From the NCBI GenBank assembly GCA_937921685.1, contig CAKZUF010000016.1, positions 1 to 59,795 on the forward strand: DNA of 59,795 nt. Direction: 5' to 3'. This document shows, in pieces, positions 1 to 8,738 of the stretch (within the stretch, counting starts at the first letter, position 1; each line of letters starts with the position of its first letter). The notes under the pieces were generated by a model. That model did no database searches. It was not told where the DNA came from and saw nothing but the letters and a program-made list of their open reading frames with translations. A program made the position numbers and the translations under genes. Source of the DNA: an uncultured archaeon (GTDB lineage Archaea > Thermoproteota > Nitrososphaeria_A > Caldarchaeales > Calditenuaceae).

Positions 1-571
1 ACCAAGCCGCGGGGTCGATGGGGACTCTCGCCCGCGACGAGCCTGTTATCCCTGGGGTAACTTTTCTGTCACCACCGGCCCCCACTGGTAGGAGCCGATG
101 GATCGCTAGGCCCGGGTTTCCCCTCAGGACCCCTTGCGTTCGAGGGTCCTGTCAGGCCGGCTTATGCCCTTGCACTCCACAGCGGGTTTCTGTCCCGCCT
201 GAGCCGACCTTTGGGCTCCTCCGATATCTTTTCGGAGGAGTGCCGCCCCAGCCAAACTGCCCACCAGCCGTTGTCCCAGGGTCAGGCCCTGGTTAGCGGG
301 GCAGTCCGGAGTAGCCGGTGTTACATTGGCGCCTCCCCAGGCCCCCGGAGAGGCCTGGATCGACGGCTCCCGGCTACGCTATGTACTCCAGACCGCTCCG
401 CAGCAACTGGCTGCAGTAAAGCTCCACAGGGTCTTCTCTCCCCACTGGGGGTTCGTGGACTGTTCGCCCACGTTATGTGGGTTCACGGGGCTCCGGGCCG
501 GGACAGCGGGGCCCTCGTTGATCCATTCATGCACGTCGGAACTCACCCGACAAGGCATTTGGCTACCTTAA

Positions 572-1401
572 GCATGCCCGACCAAGAGTCGGGGTTGGAC
601 CATATCATCACCCGTTAAGGGTGCGCGGCGTATGGTCTCTGAGGATCCCGCCCTCGACTAGAATCCTCCTGAGTTTTTCCGCCTTTTCCGGATGCCTAAA
701 ACCCACCTTCTCGGAGAATTTCTCTACATTGTCCCGTCCCTCCACGGTTAGCCTCCATTGATAGTGTTTTCCCCATGCGTAGGGTTTTCCACGACGATAG
801 ACAGACTCCACACCGTTTAGCTGTAGTATGTGGTGTGCCTGTACAACCACTTTCTTCGCCAGCATCTCAATGCCGACGAAGGGGTGGTGATGCTGCTTCT
901 CACGCTTAGTCTGAATGTCCATCCCGCAGTATCCTTCACTGTCGAAGAGCCCCTTCACGACATCGATATCGTGTCTAAACAATTCTGGTATTTGCGCGTT
1001 AATGGGTTTACGCCCCTTCGGGAATCCAGTCTTCAGCAAGAAGTCGTGGACCTTCTTTGCATTGGTTGAGACCACGTATTGGTTTTTGCTTGCGCGTCGT
1101 ATGTCTGGCTTGACTCCGAAAAGCTCTTCAACCATAGAGGCGATAAAGTTGATGAACTCGAGGTTGGGGTCTCGGCAGAAAACCGTGTAATAGTTGCCGT
1201 AGACTCCGCCGTTCCCCAGCATCACTCCTACGAGGTAGGCTAGACTCATCTGCTGTCCGCTGTATTTTCAGCCTTTATAGCTGTTTCATAGGGCGGTTTC
1301 CTGCGGATCGGATTCACGGGACTATGGGATTGTTACCCGCAAGGGGTACCCATAGCCTCCTCCTTCCCCGCATACAGCCGCGTTTAACGACCCCCTAAAC
1401 T
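572..1401 (-). other. Intron 1 in 23S rRNA (BHB type), near E. coli position 1925-1930
   Basis: The 5' exon ends in ...GTAACTCTGACCCTC (reverse complement ending near 1402) and the 3' exon resumes with TTAAGGTAGCCAAATGCC (near 571). Joining them restores the universal GAC-YCTC-TTAAGGTAGCC segment, the same neighbourhood as the I-CeuI site and several archaeal introns. The insertion is about 830 nt and holds one LAGLIDADG gene. The exon-proximal intron ends (AGTTTAGGGGGTC on one side, GGTCGGGCATG on the other) can pair with exon bases as expected of a bulge-helix-bulge splice site. The exact boundary is ambiguous by one base because a C occurs at both junctions. Confidence 0.9.
608..1249 (-). 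CDS. LAGLIDADG homing endonuclease of 23S intron 1, first motif altered
   Basis: This 213-residue protein is encoded inside intron 1 on the rRNA strand. It shows two LAGLIDADG motifs: LAYLVGVMLGNGG near the N-terminus (residues 4-16) and VVKGLFDSEG near residues 97-106, the usual single-chain, two-motif layout. Such enzymes cut intronless rRNA genes at the insertion site and spread the intron. In motif 1 the catalytic acidic position (8th of LAGLIDADG) is Asn rather than Asp; motif 2 keeps Glu. One of the two metal sites may therefore be lost, leaving a nickase, a maturase-like protein or an inactive enzyme. The start at ATG 1249 leaves only three residues before motif 1, common for compact intron endonucleases. 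No clear Shine-Dalgarno is seen. Confidence 0.9.
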   Translation of the reverse strand: MSLAYLVGVMLGNGGVYGNYYTVFCRDPNLEFINFIASMVEELFGVKPDIRRASKNQYVVSTNAKKVHDFLLKTGFPKGRKPINAQIPELFRHDIDVVKGLFDSEGYCGMDIQTKREKQHHHPFVGIEMLAKKVVVQAHHILQLNGVESVYRRGKPYAWGKHYQWRLTVEGRDNVEKFSEKVGFRHPEKAEKLRRILVEGGILRDHTPRTLNG

Positions 1402-2935
1402 GAGGGTCAGAGTTACCCCCGGCGCTAACCGGCCCTTATCCCGGTTGGACCCGGGGTTCAGGTACCGGTGCTGGCCAGGATTGAGGAGCCGTTCAAAGCC
1501 TTTCGGCCTAGCGGCTCCCTATGTTTTTATTAAACAGTCAGGACCCCCTTGTCACTGCGACCTACCGACCCACCCTCACCGGGCAGGAAGGCAGGCACCC
1601 CTTCTCCCGAAGTTACGGGGCCAATTTGCCGAGTTCCCTAGCCCGGAGTAACCCCAGACGCCTTGGCCTTCTCAGCCAGGGGCACCTGTGTCGGATCTAG
1701 GTACGGTCTCTCGGGATCGTTCCGGGCTCCCTTTTCACTGGCCCCAGGGTCCAGCCGAAGCGGCCTTAAGGCCGCCCCATCCCTCCATTCACCTGGTTCT
1801 CGCCATTACGGCTCTCCCCAGGCTTGGGAGGTTAGACAGGGCTACGGCCCTGCTCGGCCTTACCCGAGGCGTCAGGAGCCCGGCTTGCGTCGCCGCACCT
1901 ACCCGAGAGGCACCGGAATCTTAACCGGTTTCCCCTTCGGCCTACCCGGTTAAGGTCGGCCTTAGGACCGGCTTACTCCCGGCTGACGACGCATTGCCGG
2001 GAAACCCGTGCCCTTCCGGCGGAGGGGATTCCCACCCCTCTTCGCTGTCTACTACCACCGGGATCTACATTAGCGGCCGGTCCACGGGACCTCACGGCCC
2101 CGCTTCTACCCAACCGCTACGCCCCCCTACCCCCACCCGCGCATTGCGCGGGTGAGCCCGGGTTTCGGCGGCCCGCTTAGACCCGTCAATTTTCGGGGCC
2201 CCCATCCTCGGCGGGTAAGCTGTTACGCACTTCTTAGCTGATGGCTGCTTCTAAGCCTACAGCCCCGCTGTCTCAGGATGGAGACGCCCTTCGGTTTGTC
2301 ACTTAGCGGGCACTTAGGGGCCTTAACCCGCGGTCTGGGTTGTTCCCCTCTCGGTCCCGGAGCTTACCCCCGGTACCCCACTCCTGGGATCTACGGCGCC
2401 CGCGGATTCGGAGTTCGAAAGGAGAGTGGAGCCTCATCGGCCCCTTGCTCCCCCATCGGTGCTCTACCCCGCGGGCAGCCTCCCCCAGGGCTGTCCTGCG
2501 AGACACTTCGGGGGGAACTAGCTATCACCGGGCTCGATTAGCTTTTAACCCCTAGCCCCAGGTCAGGGGACCGATTTGCACATCAAGACCCCTATTCGGG
2601 CCTCCACCAGGGTTTCCCCTGGCTTCGCCCTGCCCAGGGCTAGATCGCCCGGTTTCTAGCCTCACGGGCGTGACTACGGGCCCTTTCAGACCCCGCCCCT
2701 CGCCGGAGCATACTCCGGCTGCGGGCATGTCGGTTTCCCCACGCCTACGGGCTTTCAGCCCTTAGGCTCGCCACACCCGTGAACTCCCCGGCCCGTGATT
2801 CAAGACGGAGTGCACGACCCTGGGATTGTCCCCGCCCGCTCCTTATCGGAGCTTCGCAGGGAATGCCCTTTCGGGCCGTGCTCGTCTGTTACCAGCCGGT
2901 TTCAGGCGCTTTTCACCCCCCATCCGGTAGGGGCC

Positions 2936-3362
2936 CGCCCGAGTTTAAAACTTGGATTTTCTTGATGAGCATACATTTTTCCTGAAAATTCCTTGAGCGT
3001 TTAAGAAAACACAAGTAATATAGATGCAAGGCCTGCTAATACTTTTCAATTAAGTAGGGTGTTATATTATTTGGGAGATACTCTATTTCCCTAAAACTTT
3101 CCCAGCATAGGTCATATAAACCATCTCCACGATTAACTATCTTCCCGCCGTATTCTCTCTTTATAATTTCTGAACTTTTTATTTTTACTTGTTATCTCGA
3201 TTCTCCCCTTAATTGCATGGCCGTGCGGCGAGGTCTTAATCTTCTTAAGAAATGCCGTGATGCATCCATCACCGTCGATTAGACCTGCAAGATATGCTGG
3301 GTGAATCATTTTTCAACGTGGATAATGATTTTGAATAACTATTATTAAATTTTCTCGGGGGA
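2936..3362 (-). other. Insertion 2 in 23S rRNA (probable BHB intron), near E. coli 455-470
   Basis: A strongly AT-rich block of about 425 nt interrupts the GC-rich rRNA between GGTGAAAAGTACCCCGG (near 3370-3385) and GGATGGGGGGTGAAAAG (near 2908-2926). In other archaea these segments are nearly adjacent. Its edges pair (CCCGAG near 3354-3359 with CTCGGG near 2938-2943), flanked by GGGG/CCCC exon pairing separated by short bulges, as in a bulge-helix-bulge motif. The block carries a decayed LAGLIDADG frame. A helix extension retained in mature rRNA cannot be excluded, because the flanking helix is continuous; splicing is inferred from composition and the endonuclease remnant. Confidence 0.75.
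2950..3309 (-). pseudogene. Decayed LAGLIDADG endonuclease in 23S insertion 2
   Basis: From ATG at 3309 the minus strand reads 58 codons to a stop at 3133-3135, opening with a textbook motif (PAYLAGLIDGDGCI, residues 4-17) followed by a typical beta-strand region (GRIEITSKNKK). After about residue 50 the homology moves to another frame: YGGKIVNRGDGLYDLCW and EIEYLPNNITPYLIEK, then an in-frame stop, then LYYLCFLKRSRNFQ to the insertion edge. At least one frameshift and one nonsense codon therefore separate it from an intact gene. It is too broken and short to appear as a normal ORF. Composition is AT-rich, unlike the flanking rRNA. Confidence 0.82.
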
Positions 3363-3987
3363 CCCCTATTTCCGGGGTACTTTTCACCTTTTGCTCACGC
3401 TACTGGTCCACTATCGGTCTTGGGACGTATTTAGCCTTGGAGGCCAGTGGCCCCCAACTTCCCACACCATATCCGAGGTGCGGTACTCTGGGACCGGAGC
3501 ATCGCCCCTCCAGCCTTCGCCTACGGGGCTATCACCCTCTATGGCCCCCCATTCCAGGGGAGTTCGGCTCAGCTTTCGGGGCGGGCCTCCGGCCCATAAC
3601 CCCACACTCCCCCCGAGTTAACCCCGGGGGGTTCGGTTTGGGCTGCTCCCCTTTCGGTCGCCCCTACTCGGGGAATCTCGTTTGATTTCTTTTCCTCCCC
3701 CTACTTGGATGCTTCCGTTCGGGGGGTTCCCGATCCCAGGCTCAAGGCCCGGGAACGAGGTGGCCGAAGCCACCTCAGGAAATCCCATTAGGAGATCCCC
3801 GGATCAACGCCCGCCTGCGGCTACCCGGGGCTTATCGCAGCTTGCCACGTCCTTCGTCGGCGCCCAAGCCGAGACATCCACCGGCTGGCGTACCCCCGCT
3901 TAGTGCCAAGGCGCGGCCTACTTCGCCACGCTCCACACACCTCTGCGGCGCGGTCATAGGGAAGTTTGATCCTCCTCCCGCATTCAT

Positions 3988-4015
3988 GCCCCTCAGGGAC
4001 TCGCTGCTGAGGGGC
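3988..4015 (-). other. Hairpin in the 23S rRNA leader
   Basis: A perfect 9-bp inverted repeat (GCCCCTCAG / CTGAGGGGC) with a 10-nt loop lies between the rRNA promoter and the mature 5' end. It would form a strong stem in the leader. It may act in processing, or be an early-transcript structure; it cannot by itself be the main pre-23S processing stem, whose partner would lie 3' of the gene outside the window. Confidence 0.6.
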
Positions 4016-4050
4016 AAACATCGCTGTGCGCAATAGATTGTTGTGGGTTG

Positions 4051-4064
4051 TTACTTATAAATTT
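4051..4064 (-). promoter_or_regulatory. TATA box for the 23S rRNA gene
   Basis: On the minus strand the sequence AAATTTATAAGTAA occupies these bases, about 26 bp before a predicted start near 4032 and about 120 bp before the mature 23S. It shows that the 23S transcript has its own promoter rather than depending on an upstream 16S. Confidence 0.7.
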
Positions 4065-4079
4065 ATATCGGATAGGTGC

Positions 4080-5486
4080 CTAATCCGTGATTAATACTTT
4101 GAGCTCCTCTATCTCCTCTTGGAAGCTCGATCTAAGCTTGTCGACTAGGTTGACCCCGTTGATCCGGAGGCGCCCCTTAACAACGATGTCTACGTCTCCG
4201 TAGACCTCGTCAATAGAGTCTACCTCCTCCCATGTGGAGAGCTCCGCAACCATCCTTGCGGCATCCGCTTGGGGGCGGAGCTTAAGAAGAATGTAGGCCC
4301 TCTCCTCCCCGAAGAACCGTCTCACTAGGTCTTCTCTGATCTCTCGCCCTAAGGCCTCGCTCAGATAGCGGGCTAGCTCTTTTGGAGAGCCCTTCCTGCC
4401 AGTCGCCACAACCCTCTTGACGATCTCCTCCACAATCCTTCTGGCATCTACCTCGTTCAACTCGTGGCCGTTCAGCTTAGCTATCTCGAGGATCAGCTTG
4501 TGGCTCATAAACGGGGTCACAGCATATTTCAGGGCATCCACATCGTATTCGAGCTTCTTTCGAGGCATGTATCCCTCAGGCCTCTTGATGACCATGGACT
4601 GGTGGACGCCCGCCCTGATAGTCCTCGCCTCCTCCGAGAGTGGGTGGCGCCAAGGAATCTGCACTCCTGTAAGCCTAGAGAACTCGCGATAAATCCGCGC
4701 CAGCTCCTCCCGCCTCACACCAAGGTCGTAGCCATAAACATCTTGGAGCGGCGCCACAACCTCGTAAAGATCCGCTATCCCGTTTCTATCACCTATGCCC
4801 AGAATGGTGACATGCGCCTCAGCAGCCCCCGCAAGAATGGACTCAATGGTGTTAGCTGATGCGAGGCCGTAGTCGTTGTGAAAGTGTGCGGCGATTGGGA
4901 GGCGGCTCCTCTCATTACAATACTCTATAAACTCCCTGGCGTCGCGCGGTGTCATGAGCCCAGCTGTATCAGGTACACTGAGGAGTGTCGCGCCTGCAGA
5001 CTTCAGCTCGCCGGTAAACCTGAGAAGGTCGTCTAAAACATCGAAGCTACGCTCGGTGAAGAGTCGCGACGCATCCTCGTAGGTTACTCGGACATACTTA
5101 AGCCCCAAAGGCTTGACAAGCTCAACCGCCTCCAGCATCCTAGTCTTTGCATCATCATAGTTCATACCGCCCAGCTTATAGTCTAGGTGTATCTGGGAGA
5201 CTGCCAAGTATAGGGCGACACCGTAAAGGTCATACCTGCTCATCGCCTCGACATCACTCTTATACGCACGGCCATGCATCACGACTTGGACTCCGTTATC
5301 CCTGAGAAAGTTTACCAATTTGACGCCCTCTTCGTAGGAGGTTCTCGGAGGGTAGTCGACAGTCACCTCGACCCGCTTCAGGCCAGCCTCTACTAGAAGG
5401 CTGGCAACCCGGAGCTTCTTCTGGATGGGCAGCACCTTGTATAGCTCACCTTCCCTCAGTGTTGAGTCGAGGAGGATGGCTGGCAA
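4080..5486 (-). CDS. Homocitrate synthase-like enzyme (HMGL-like/LeuA family) with C-terminal RAM domain
   Basis: This 468-residue protein belongs to the acyl-CoA-condensing TIM-barrel family (isopropylmalate, citramalate and homocitrate synthases). DSTLREGE at residues 7-14 and the metal-binding HFHNDYG at 201-207 are intact. The last ~75 residues (starting LKLRPQADAARM) look like an Lrp/AsnC-type RAM ligand-binding domain instead of the LeuA regulatory domain. Crenarchaeal homocitrate synthases (LysS) of AAA-type lysine biosynthesis have this arrangement, so homocitrate synthase is the best guess; citramalate or isopropylmalate synthase remain possible. A TATA-like GTTTTAAATTC about 30 bp upstream of ATG 5486 suggests a leaderless transcript. 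The RAM domain suggests amino acid feedback control (inference). Confidence 0.82.
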   Translation of the reverse strand: MPAILLDSTLREGELYKVLPIQKKLRVASLLVEAGLKRVEVTVDYPPRTSYEEGVKLVNFLRDNGVQVVMHGRAYKSDVEAMSRYDLYGVALYLAVSQIHLDYKLGGMNYDDAKTRMLEAVELVKPLGLKYVRVTYEDASRLFTERSFDVLDDLLRFTGELKSAGATLLSVPDTAGLMTPRDAREFIEYCNERSRLPIAAHFHNDYGLASANTIESILAGAAEAHVTILGIGDRNGIADLYEVVAPLQDVYGYDLGVRREELARIYREFSRLTGVQIPWRHPLSEEARTIRAGVHQSMVIKRPEGYMPRKKLEYDVDALKYAVTPFMSHKLILEIAKLNGHELNEVDARRIVEEIVKRVVATGRKGSPKELARYLSEALGREIREDLVRRFFGEERAYILLKLRPQADAARMVAELSTWEEVDSIDEVYGDVDIVVKGRLRINGVNLVDKLRSSFQEEIEELKVLITD

Positions 5487-5639
5487 GGTTGAGTTTTACT
5501 AGTTAGGCTAGAATTTAAAACTTATTCGACAATTGCATACCGCCATTTACGTCTCAAAGCCCTAAAAACTCGGAAACTATCTCTACTCGACCATAATCCC
5601 CGCCATAAACCTATATCTAATAGGGGATAACTCCTCCTC

Positions 5640-5897
5640 TTGTGGGCAATAATGTCCCCCTCTAAACTCCTAGGCTATCTCATGGTTGTTCTCTCGCCGA
5701 TAGGCTTGACATTTTATACACTGTGGTTCTTTGGGCTACTGAGGGGGCTGGACCCGGACTTAGTGCTTAGGGCCACCGTCTACCTACTGGCCGTATCCTT
5801 CTTCCTCGTAGTGGGGGTTTTAGGATACCTCGTCGTGACCGCGCCCAGGCCACGGGTCTCCACCAACAGTGTAAGGGGTGGGTCTGGACGTGCCTAA
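5640..5897 (+). CDS. Small two-helix membrane protein, unknown function
   Basis: An 85-residue protein with two hydrophobic segments (about residues 10-32 and 42-67) and a short basic tail. I do not recognise the family. The reading frame opens with TTG at 5640, about 25 bp after a TATA-like CTATATCTAATAG; ATG at 5652 is an alternative with no obvious ribosome-binding site. Its 3' end overlaps the start region of the MEMO1-like gene by 8-20 bp, so the two are probably cotranscribed. Confidence 0.6.
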   Translation: MWAIMSPSKLLGYLMVVLSPIGLTFYTLWFFGLLRGLDPDLVLRATVYLLAVSFFLVVGVLGYLVVTAPRPRVSTNSVRGGSGRA

Positions 5898-6735
5898 GAG
5901 GTATCCTGCGGTGGCTGGCTACTTTTACGAGTCAGACCCAGCGCGGCTGAGAAGGCAGATCGAGCAGTGCTTCACCTCTGAACATGGGCCGGGGTCTATG
6001 CCTTCTAGGGGAGGCACGGGTCCGCAAACACTCTTCATCTCCCCCCACGCAGGCTACATGTACTCCGGGCCAGTCGCAGCCCACGGATTCACTCAAGCCT
6101 CGAAGGCGCCGCTGCCAAAGACGGTAGTAGTGATTGGGCCAAACCACCACGGAGAAGGTACAGAGGTCTCCGTCTATCCGCCGGGGCAGTGGGTGACCCC
6201 GCTCGGAGAGGTGGAGATCGACTCAGAGCTTGCGAACCGCATAGTCGAGGCCAGCGACTTGATCTCGATGGACGAGTACAGCCATGTCTATGAGCACTCC
6301 ATAGAGGTTCAGCTACCTTTCATCCAATACACCTTCGGACGTGTGAGGTTTGTACCCATCTGCATGCTCAACCAGTCTATAGAGGCTGCTCAACACGTGG
6401 GCGAGATCCTTGCAAAGGTCATAGACAGGGCCGAGGACTATCTCGTCATAGCCAGCTCTGACTTCACACACTACGAGCCGCACGAGGAGGCCGTCAGAAG
6501 AGATCGAGCAGTCATTGATAAGATTTTACAGCTCGATATAGAGGGTTTCTATACCGAGATGAGGGATAAGAGGGCCACTCTGTGCGGATATGGCGCAATA
6601 GGTGCCCTGCTATCCTATGCTAGGCTGAAAGGATACACCACCCCACTCTTACTCAAATATGCTACGAGCGGCGACACGAGCGGCGACAGGTCCTCGGTTG
6701 TGGGTTACGCTTCGATAGCCTTTCTACGCAGATAG
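5890..6735 (+). CDS. MEMO1 family protein (AmmeMemoRadiSam system protein B-like)
   Basis: The sequence matches the MEMO family throughout: PAVAGYFYESDP at the N-terminus, ISPHAGYMYSGPVAAH, VIGPNHHG, HSIEVQLPF, IASSDFTHYEP and a C-terminal TSGDTSGD. These include the conserved histidines and acidic residues of the LigB/MEMO fold. In archaea MEMO proteins accompany AMMECR1 and a radical-SAM protein; their reaction is unsettled. I place the start at GTG 5890, where GGGGTGGG lies a few bases upstream and the family N-terminus begins; GTG 5878 would add four residues. Neither AMMECR1 nor the radical-SAM partner is in this window. Confidence 0.92.
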   Translation: MPKRYPAVAGYFYESDPARLRRQIEQCFTSEHGPGSMPSRGGTGPQTLFISPHAGYMYSGPVAAHGFTQASKAPLPKTVVVIGPNHHGEGTEVSVYPPGQWVTPLGEVEIDSELANRIVEASDLISMDEYSHVYEHSIEVQLPFIQYTFGRVRFVPICMLNQSIEAAQHVGEILAKVIDRAEDYLVIASSDFTHYEPHEEAVRRDRAVIDKILQLDIEGFYTEMRDKRATLCGYGAIGALLSYARLKGYTTPLLLKYATSGDTSGDRSSVVGYASIAFLRR

Positions 6736-6744
6736 TCGCTGTGT

Positions 6745-8217
6745 TTACTGGTTATATCTCATGTGAAGCTCGTCTGAGTATTCCCAGTACTTGAGAATTA
6801 TTGGACACCACTCCTTCTCAGGACAATATCCTAGATGTTTGCACTTCTCGCCCATGGCGCCCTTCAACCAGGGAGCCTTCTTCTCCACCTCCCTCCAAAG
6901 CCTATATGCAATCGCCCTCTCCTCCCACTGGGCCGCGCTACAGGTCCTAGTCGCTAGGAATCCCATGGGGCTGAGGAGGTTGTAGAGATTATAGCTCCTG
7001 ACGACCCTGACCCTCATTGCGTTGGGGAGTGTGTAGAGTGCCGCAGCAACCTCGCCCTCCTCCATGAGTTTAGAATAGAGTGTGTGTAGTTCTTCGCAAG
7101 CATCTATGAAAATCCGCGAGAGCCTGGGACTGGACTTGATGGATGGGGGGACGACGAGACCAGCCTCCGGATTCCTCGACCATCTCTCAGCCGCCTCAAC
7201 CAGCGACTCCACAACGGTTGGCACAGTCCTATGCCTTATTGCCTGGTGATAGGCGGCGAGTGAGAGTGACTCAACAGTCACTGCTCTAACAAGCGGGGAG
7301 GCCTGTTCAGCAGCAAGACCATCAACACCTACTCCCTCAACACCTCTAGGACAGTCGAAGGATAGGAGCTCAGCCTCCTCCAACGGTCGATCCCCGCAAA
7401 GACGCTGAATCAACCCGTCAGGCCCTCTAAGAGGGTCAGCAACCGAGTAATACCCCCACCGAGCCCTAAAACTGAGCCTAGAGTCTAGGAGGAGTGATGC
7501 TCTGCTTCTAGCCGCTTCGAAGAACTTGTCAACGAAGGCTCTCAACTCCCTGGTTACTATACCGATTCCCTCCTCGACCTTACGGATAAAGTAGACGTGC
7601 GCCTCGAGTGAGAGGGATGCGTAGAGCGAAGTGGCTGCGGCGAGGGGTGCCAGATACCGAGCATCCTCGAGCGGGACGCCTTCCCCACAGAGCGTTTTAT
7701 AAGCCTCGAAACACCTGTTCATCACCTCTGAATATCTCTCCTCAAGTTTTCCGCCCCTCAGCTCGGCGGGTGTTAGAAGCCTCTCCCTGGTCAGGGGAGC
7801 CCTCCTCTGGCTCTCCTGCAGATAGCTTCCGAAAACGGGGGCCACGAGTAGCATTGACAGCAGGCGGCTGCAGTTGGAGACCTCCCAGAACATGACCGCC
7901 GAAGTTGTCAGAGAAGCGTGCCCCCTCCTAGTCGATTCCCTGTGAACTTTAGCCACCACCTTTGAGAGATCCTTCCCCCTAGTGAGGGCGTCTGAGACCC
8001 GGTCCCGAATACTCACCCCCTGAAACGTGCCGAGACCCTCCAGCGCTATGACAGCGTCGGGCCCGAGCTCCAGCTCACCCTCCCTGTAAACAGGGCCGAT
8101 GGAGAACAGAGCGAAGACTATCTCGTCGGTATACACTCCTTTTCGCCAAGCCACTATCTTCGCCGCCTCCATTAAATCATACTCTTTATACCCAGACGCC
8201 TGATACCTATAGGCCAT
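6745..8217 (-). CDS. thyX: Flavin-dependent thymidylate synthase (ThyX-like), tandem domain
   Basis: A 490-residue protein about twice the length of ordinary ThyX. The C-terminal half carries an exact RHR-X7-S signature (R328, H329, R330 to S338). The N-terminal half has the look of a second, degenerate copy (RGHASLTTSAVMF, NCSRLL, SYLQESQRR). The C-terminus adds conserved cysteines (CSAAQWE, GEKCKHLGYCPEKEWC) that could bind metal. ThyX makes dTMP from dUMP using methylene-tetrahydrofolate and FAD; whether the degenerate half completes the active site as in the ThyX tetramer is inference. A TATA box (AATTATAACC near 8241) sits 25 bp before ATG 8217, so the mRNA is probably leaderless. Confidence 0.8.
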   Translation of the reverse strand: MAYRYQASGYKEYDLMEAAKIVAWRKGVYTDEIVFALFSIGPVYREGELELGPDAVIALEGLGTFQGVSIRDRVSDALTRGKDLSKVVAKVHRESTRRGHASLTTSAVMFWEVSNCSRLLSMLLVAPVFGSYLQESQRRAPLTRERLLTPAELRGGKLEERYSEVMNRCFEAYKTLCGEGVPLEDARYLAPLAAATSLYASLSLEAHVYFIRKVEEGIGIVTRELRAFVDKFFEAARSRASLLLDSRLSFRARWGYYSVADPLRGPDGLIQRLCGDRPLEEAELLSFDCPRGVEGVGVDGLAAEQASPLVRAVTVESLSLAAYHQAIRHRTVPTVVESLVEAAERWSRNPEAGLVVPPSIKSSPRLSRIFIDACEELHTLYSKLMEEGEVAAALYTLPNAMRVRVVRSYNLYNLLSPMGFLATRTCSAAQWEERAIAYRLWREVEKKAPWLKGAMGEKCKHLGYCPEKEWCPIILKYWEYSDELHMRYNQ

Positions 8218-8235
8218 TACGCCAAAATCTGGGGG

Positions 8236-8246
8236 TTATAATTCAG
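8236..8246 (-). promoter_or_regulatory. TATA box of the ThyX-like gene
   Basis: Minus-strand AATTATAACC is centred about 25 bp upstream of ATG 8217, giving a predicted start site at or next to the start codon. Confidence 0.6.
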
Positions 8247-8303
8247 AATATGTGGTGTAGACACGGTTAATATCTGGCAGGGCTCCGTGCATTTATAGAG
8301 GGC

Positions 8304-8738
8304 TTGGAAGGCGAGAGGATCGGGCAGAAGAGGCTCTGTAAATCGTCTCGGCACAAGATAGTAGCAGGCGTTCTGGGGGGAATAGCAGACTATCTAGGCG
8401 TCGACCCAAACATAATAAGGCTAATCTTCGTCGTCGTCCTATTCTTGAACTTCTATGCCGCATTAGCGCTATATGTCGCCGCTGCTATTCTGCTGCCCTC
8501 GGAAAGCGAGAAGGGTGTTGCGAGGATGCCTATAGAGAAGGCCATACTGGCGGTGGCGGCTACTATAATGGTCTTTATTGGTCTAAGCTTTGTATCGAGC
8601 CTAGCAGAGGTGCAGAAAATCATAGCGATGCTGGGATTTTTCACACCAATAGTGGGGCTTGTGCTCCTCATCGCCGGTGTCGCCCTCCTCCTCATGGTGC
8701 TACGGGAGCAGAGTAGACCTCGCGCCTCTGCCTCCTAA
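8304..8738 (+). CDS. PspC-domain membrane protein
   Basis: The N-terminal ~60 residues match the PspC domain: RLCKSSRHKIVAGVLGGIADYLGVDPNIIRL followed by a hydrophobic helix ending in LLPSE (given here in two pieces: residues 10-19 and 20-40). Two more hydrophobic segments follow (about residues 75-97 and 105-130). PspC domains are linked to envelope stress responses in bacteria; the archaeal role is unknown. The only plausible start is TTG at 8304; a TATA-like GGTTAATATC lies about 35 bp upstream. Its end overlaps the convergent MFS gene by 47 bp. Confidence 0.8.
   Translation: MEGERIGQKRLCKSSRHKIVAGVLGGIADYLGVDPNIIRLIFVVVLFLNFYAALALYVAAAILLPSESEKGVARMPIEKAILAVAATIMVFIGLSFVSSLAEVQKIIAMLGFFTPIVGLVLLIAGVALLLMVLREQSRPRASAS

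Larger units (their letters stand above)
1..3912 (-). rRNA. 23S ribosomal RNA, 5' part (3' end outside window), interrupted by two insertions
   Basis: The reverse complement reads through conserved large-subunit landmarks. Near 3840-3900 it carries GGTGGATG followed by GACGAAGGACGTGGCAAG and CTGCGATAAGC, close to the 5' end. Near 2890-2920 and 3370-3400 it has CCAGTAGCGTGAG and GGTGAAAAG...CCTGAAACC. At 561-572 it has CTTAAGGTAGCC, and at about 20-70 GGATAACAGGCTCGTC, near E. coli position 2450. The last 400-500 nt of the mature RNA lie left of the window. Without the two insertions the visible part is about 2,650 nt, which fits a normal archaeal 23S. No 16S sequence is upstream; a protein gene begins 45 bp beyond the promoter. 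The 5' end at about 3912 is estimated by alignment to the E. coli start and may be off by about 10 nt. Confidence 0.97.

Noticed and set aside
18..618. Open frames within the 23S gene (for example 18-296, 211-618, 326-571)
   Set aside because: They lie on the strand opposite the rRNA in highly conserved rRNA sequence and have no protein-like features; GC-rich rRNA complements often stay open by chance.
1445..2555. More open frames over the 23S gene (1445-1651, 1663-1953, 2278-2541, 2303-2506)
   Set aside because: Same reason: shadows of rRNA, rich in Pro, Arg, Ser and Gly.
3391..4036. Frames 3391-3685, 3682-3903, 3821-4036 on both strands
   Set aside because: Shadows of the 5' part of 23S and its leader.
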